A stretch of 64,000 nt of DNA from Chloroflexi bacterium AL-N1. GTDB lineage: Bacteria; Chloroflexota; Chloroflexia; Chloroflexales; Roseiflexaceae. The position numbers were made by a program, and so were the translations under genes. This document shows, piece by piece, positions 63,049 to 64,000 of this stretch. The notes beneath the pieces were generated by a model. The model was not told where the DNA came from, made no database searches, and was given only the letters and a program-made list of their open reading frames with translations. Numbering within the stretch: position 1 is the stretch's first letter; each line of letters opens with the position of its first letter. The stretch covers positions 124,001 through 188,000 of the forward strand of contig WYDT01000010.1 in the NCBI GenBank assembly GCA_013122435.1. The letters run 5' to 3'.

Positions 63049-63774
63049 ATGAAACCGTGCATTGGTATTACCTGCGGAACATTTCGCGATAAGGATTGGT
63101 GTCCACCAAGCTATGGGCATCGTCAAACATATGTTGATGCTGTCGTTGCGGCTGGTGGTGCGCCGATGTTGCTGCCGCTAACCGACGATGAAGAGGCCCT
63201 GCGTGTGATCTATGATCGTATCGATGGATTGCTGTTGTCTGGTGGTGGTGACGTCGAGCCGCATCATTACGGCGAGCAACCAATCCCTGAAATGGGCACG
63301 ATCGACCCGCTGCGTGATAAGGTCGAGCTGTTGATGAGTCGCTGGGCGATGGAGGACGGGAAGCCGGTCCTGGCGATCTGTCGAGGCATTCAGGTGCTCA
63401 ATGTGGCGCTGGGTGGTTCGCTCTATCAGGATATCGATGCTCAGTTAGAAACCGATATTCCGCACAACAACTCACATAAAGTTGAAGATTGGACGCATAT
63501 GGTGCATGATTTGCGTCTTGCGCCCGATTCGCATCTGGCACATATGCTGGGCAAAGATCCTTTTCCGATCAATTCGCTGCATCACCAATCGATCAAGGAT
63601 GTGGCGCCGGGTCTACGGGCTACGGGCTGGTCCCCTGACGGGGTAGTCGAGGCTATCGAGGGGACCAATGGCCAATTTGTGGTGGGTGTGCAATGTCATC
63701 CTGAGGCACTGCAGGGTGAGGCAGACCCACGCTGGCAAAACCTGTTTAACCAATTTGTCCGACGATGCTACTAA
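63049..63774 (+). CDS. Peptidase C26 family gamma-glutamyl hydrolase (PuuD-like)
   Basis: A 241-residue class I amidotransferase-fold hydrolase. The nucleophile elbow is VLAICRGIQVLN and the His-Glu pair is in GVQCHPEAL; LLSGGGDVEPHHYGE is the family oxyanion segment. Members remove gamma-glutamyl groups, for example from gamma-glutamyl-GABA in putrescine breakdown, but no other such genes are here. The start at 63049 has GAGGAG upstream; the open frame extends back to 62953 without a box. A hairpin terminator follows. Confidence 0.9.
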   Translation: MKPCIGITCGTFRDKDWCPPSYGHRQTYVDAVVAAGGAPMLLPLTDDEEALRVIYDRIDGLLLSGGGDVEPHHYGEQPIPEMGTIDPLRDKVELLMSRWAMEDGKPVLAICRGIQVLNVALGGSLYQDIDAQLETDIPHNNSHKVEDWTHMVHDLRLAPDSHLAHMLGKDPFPINSLHHQSIKDVAPGLRATGWSPDGVVEAIEGTNGQFVVGVQCHPEALQGEADPRWQNLFNQFVRRCY

Positions 63775-63808
63775 ACCCTGAGTTGTCGATGCTAGATACA
63801 CAAAGAGT

Positions 63809-63838
63809 AAGTGGCTGATCGCGACAGATCAACCACTT
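63809..63838 (+). terminator. Intrinsic terminator of the C26 peptidase gene
   Basis: AAGTGG-C-TGATC and GATCA-A-CCACTT form a 12-bp stem with one mismatch and a six-base loop, followed by GCTTGCTTTCTCTATTCTTT. It also faces the end of the leftward gene at 63867. Confidence 0.65.
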
Positions 63839-63866
63839 GCTTGCTTTCTCTATTCTTTTTTCTCAC

Positions 63867-64000
63867 TTATCCACCAAATAAGACAGTCTCGCCGTTCAGC
63901 AGTTGCTCAAGTGCTGGAGCCAACTCTTCGGTAGTGATACCGCCCTCGAAACGTGCTGCGATGGTGCCATTTGCATCGATCAGGAAGAGCCACGGTTCGG
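63867..64000 (-). CDS. C-terminal end of a thioredoxin/TlpA-like protein, 5' part outside window
   Basis: Forty-four codons remain, encoding EPWLFLIDANGTIAARFEGG followed by ITTEELAPALEQLLNGETV and a stop at 63867-63869. The strand-turn DANGTIAARFEG after a (truncated) cis-proline region is typical of the last part of redoxins such as TlpA or ResA. The active-site CxxC would be to the right of the window. Assignment rests on a short piece. Confidence 0.65.
   Translation of the reverse strand, partial: EPWLFLIDANGTIAARFEGGITTEELAPALEQLLNGETVLFGG

Overview
The window looks like chromosome from a member of the Chloroflexota, most likely one related to the filamentous anoxygenic phototrophs. The strongest pointer is a bchJ-bchE pair (17510-15289, minus strand) for bacteriochlorophyll synthesis. 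Solute-binding lipoproteins with long acidic linkers after the lipobox cysteine and short GGCGGTT-type hairpin repeats between genes fit the same group. Base composition is moderate. No genus can be named from this sequence alone. I saw no rRNA, no convincing tRNA, no transposase and no CRISPR array.

Layout. 1-4 kb: the start of an ABC exporter ATPase (minus), then a TetR-controlled ABC-2 exporter operon with two tandem operator palindromes. 4-15.3 kb: a broken methyltransferase, interspersed repeats, a PAS-LuxR regulator behind four perfect 17-bp repeats, a secreted six-cysteine protein followed by an ABC-2 transporter (6.3-9.4 kb), and a second cassette of ATPase, two membrane proteins and a tandem double solute-binding lipoprotein (9.8-15.1 kb). 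15.3-21.2 kb (minus): bchE, bchJ, a membrane protein and a PHP-AlbA_2 fusion. 21.9-24.6 kb: polar amino acid ABC importer. 25.2-32.7 kb: branched-chain amino acid type importer, dipeptide epimerase and a HEAT-repeat protein. 32.8-36.8 kb: two-subunit ABC exporter. 37-40 kb: CHASE4 histidine kinase and two thioredoxin-fold proteins. 40-57 kb: an accessory region dense in broken genes. 57-64 kb: mostly intact small genes, Hsp20, a class I amidotransferase-type peptidase and the end of a thioredoxin-like gene.

The main pattern is gene decay by single lesions. Reading through the apparent gene ends restores a family-like protein in many places: in-frame stops at 2142, 4666, 12412, 40540, 45192, 52717 and 54141, frameshifts at about 41245, 47338-47349, 50911 and possibly 56838, an internal deletion in a permease (48213-48644), and gene stubs at 45.8, 53.4 and 54.9 kb. 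All three stop codons are involved, so codon reassignment is not the explanation. By contrast, 15.3-40 kb (photopigment, nutrient uptake, exporter, kinase) reads intact throughout.

How the genes may work together: the importers at 21.9-30.8 kb and the epimerase suggest scavenging of amino acids and peptides. The six or so exporter systems with one-component regulators (TetR, MerR, LuxR) suggest heavy investment in export or drug defence, several of them now damaged.
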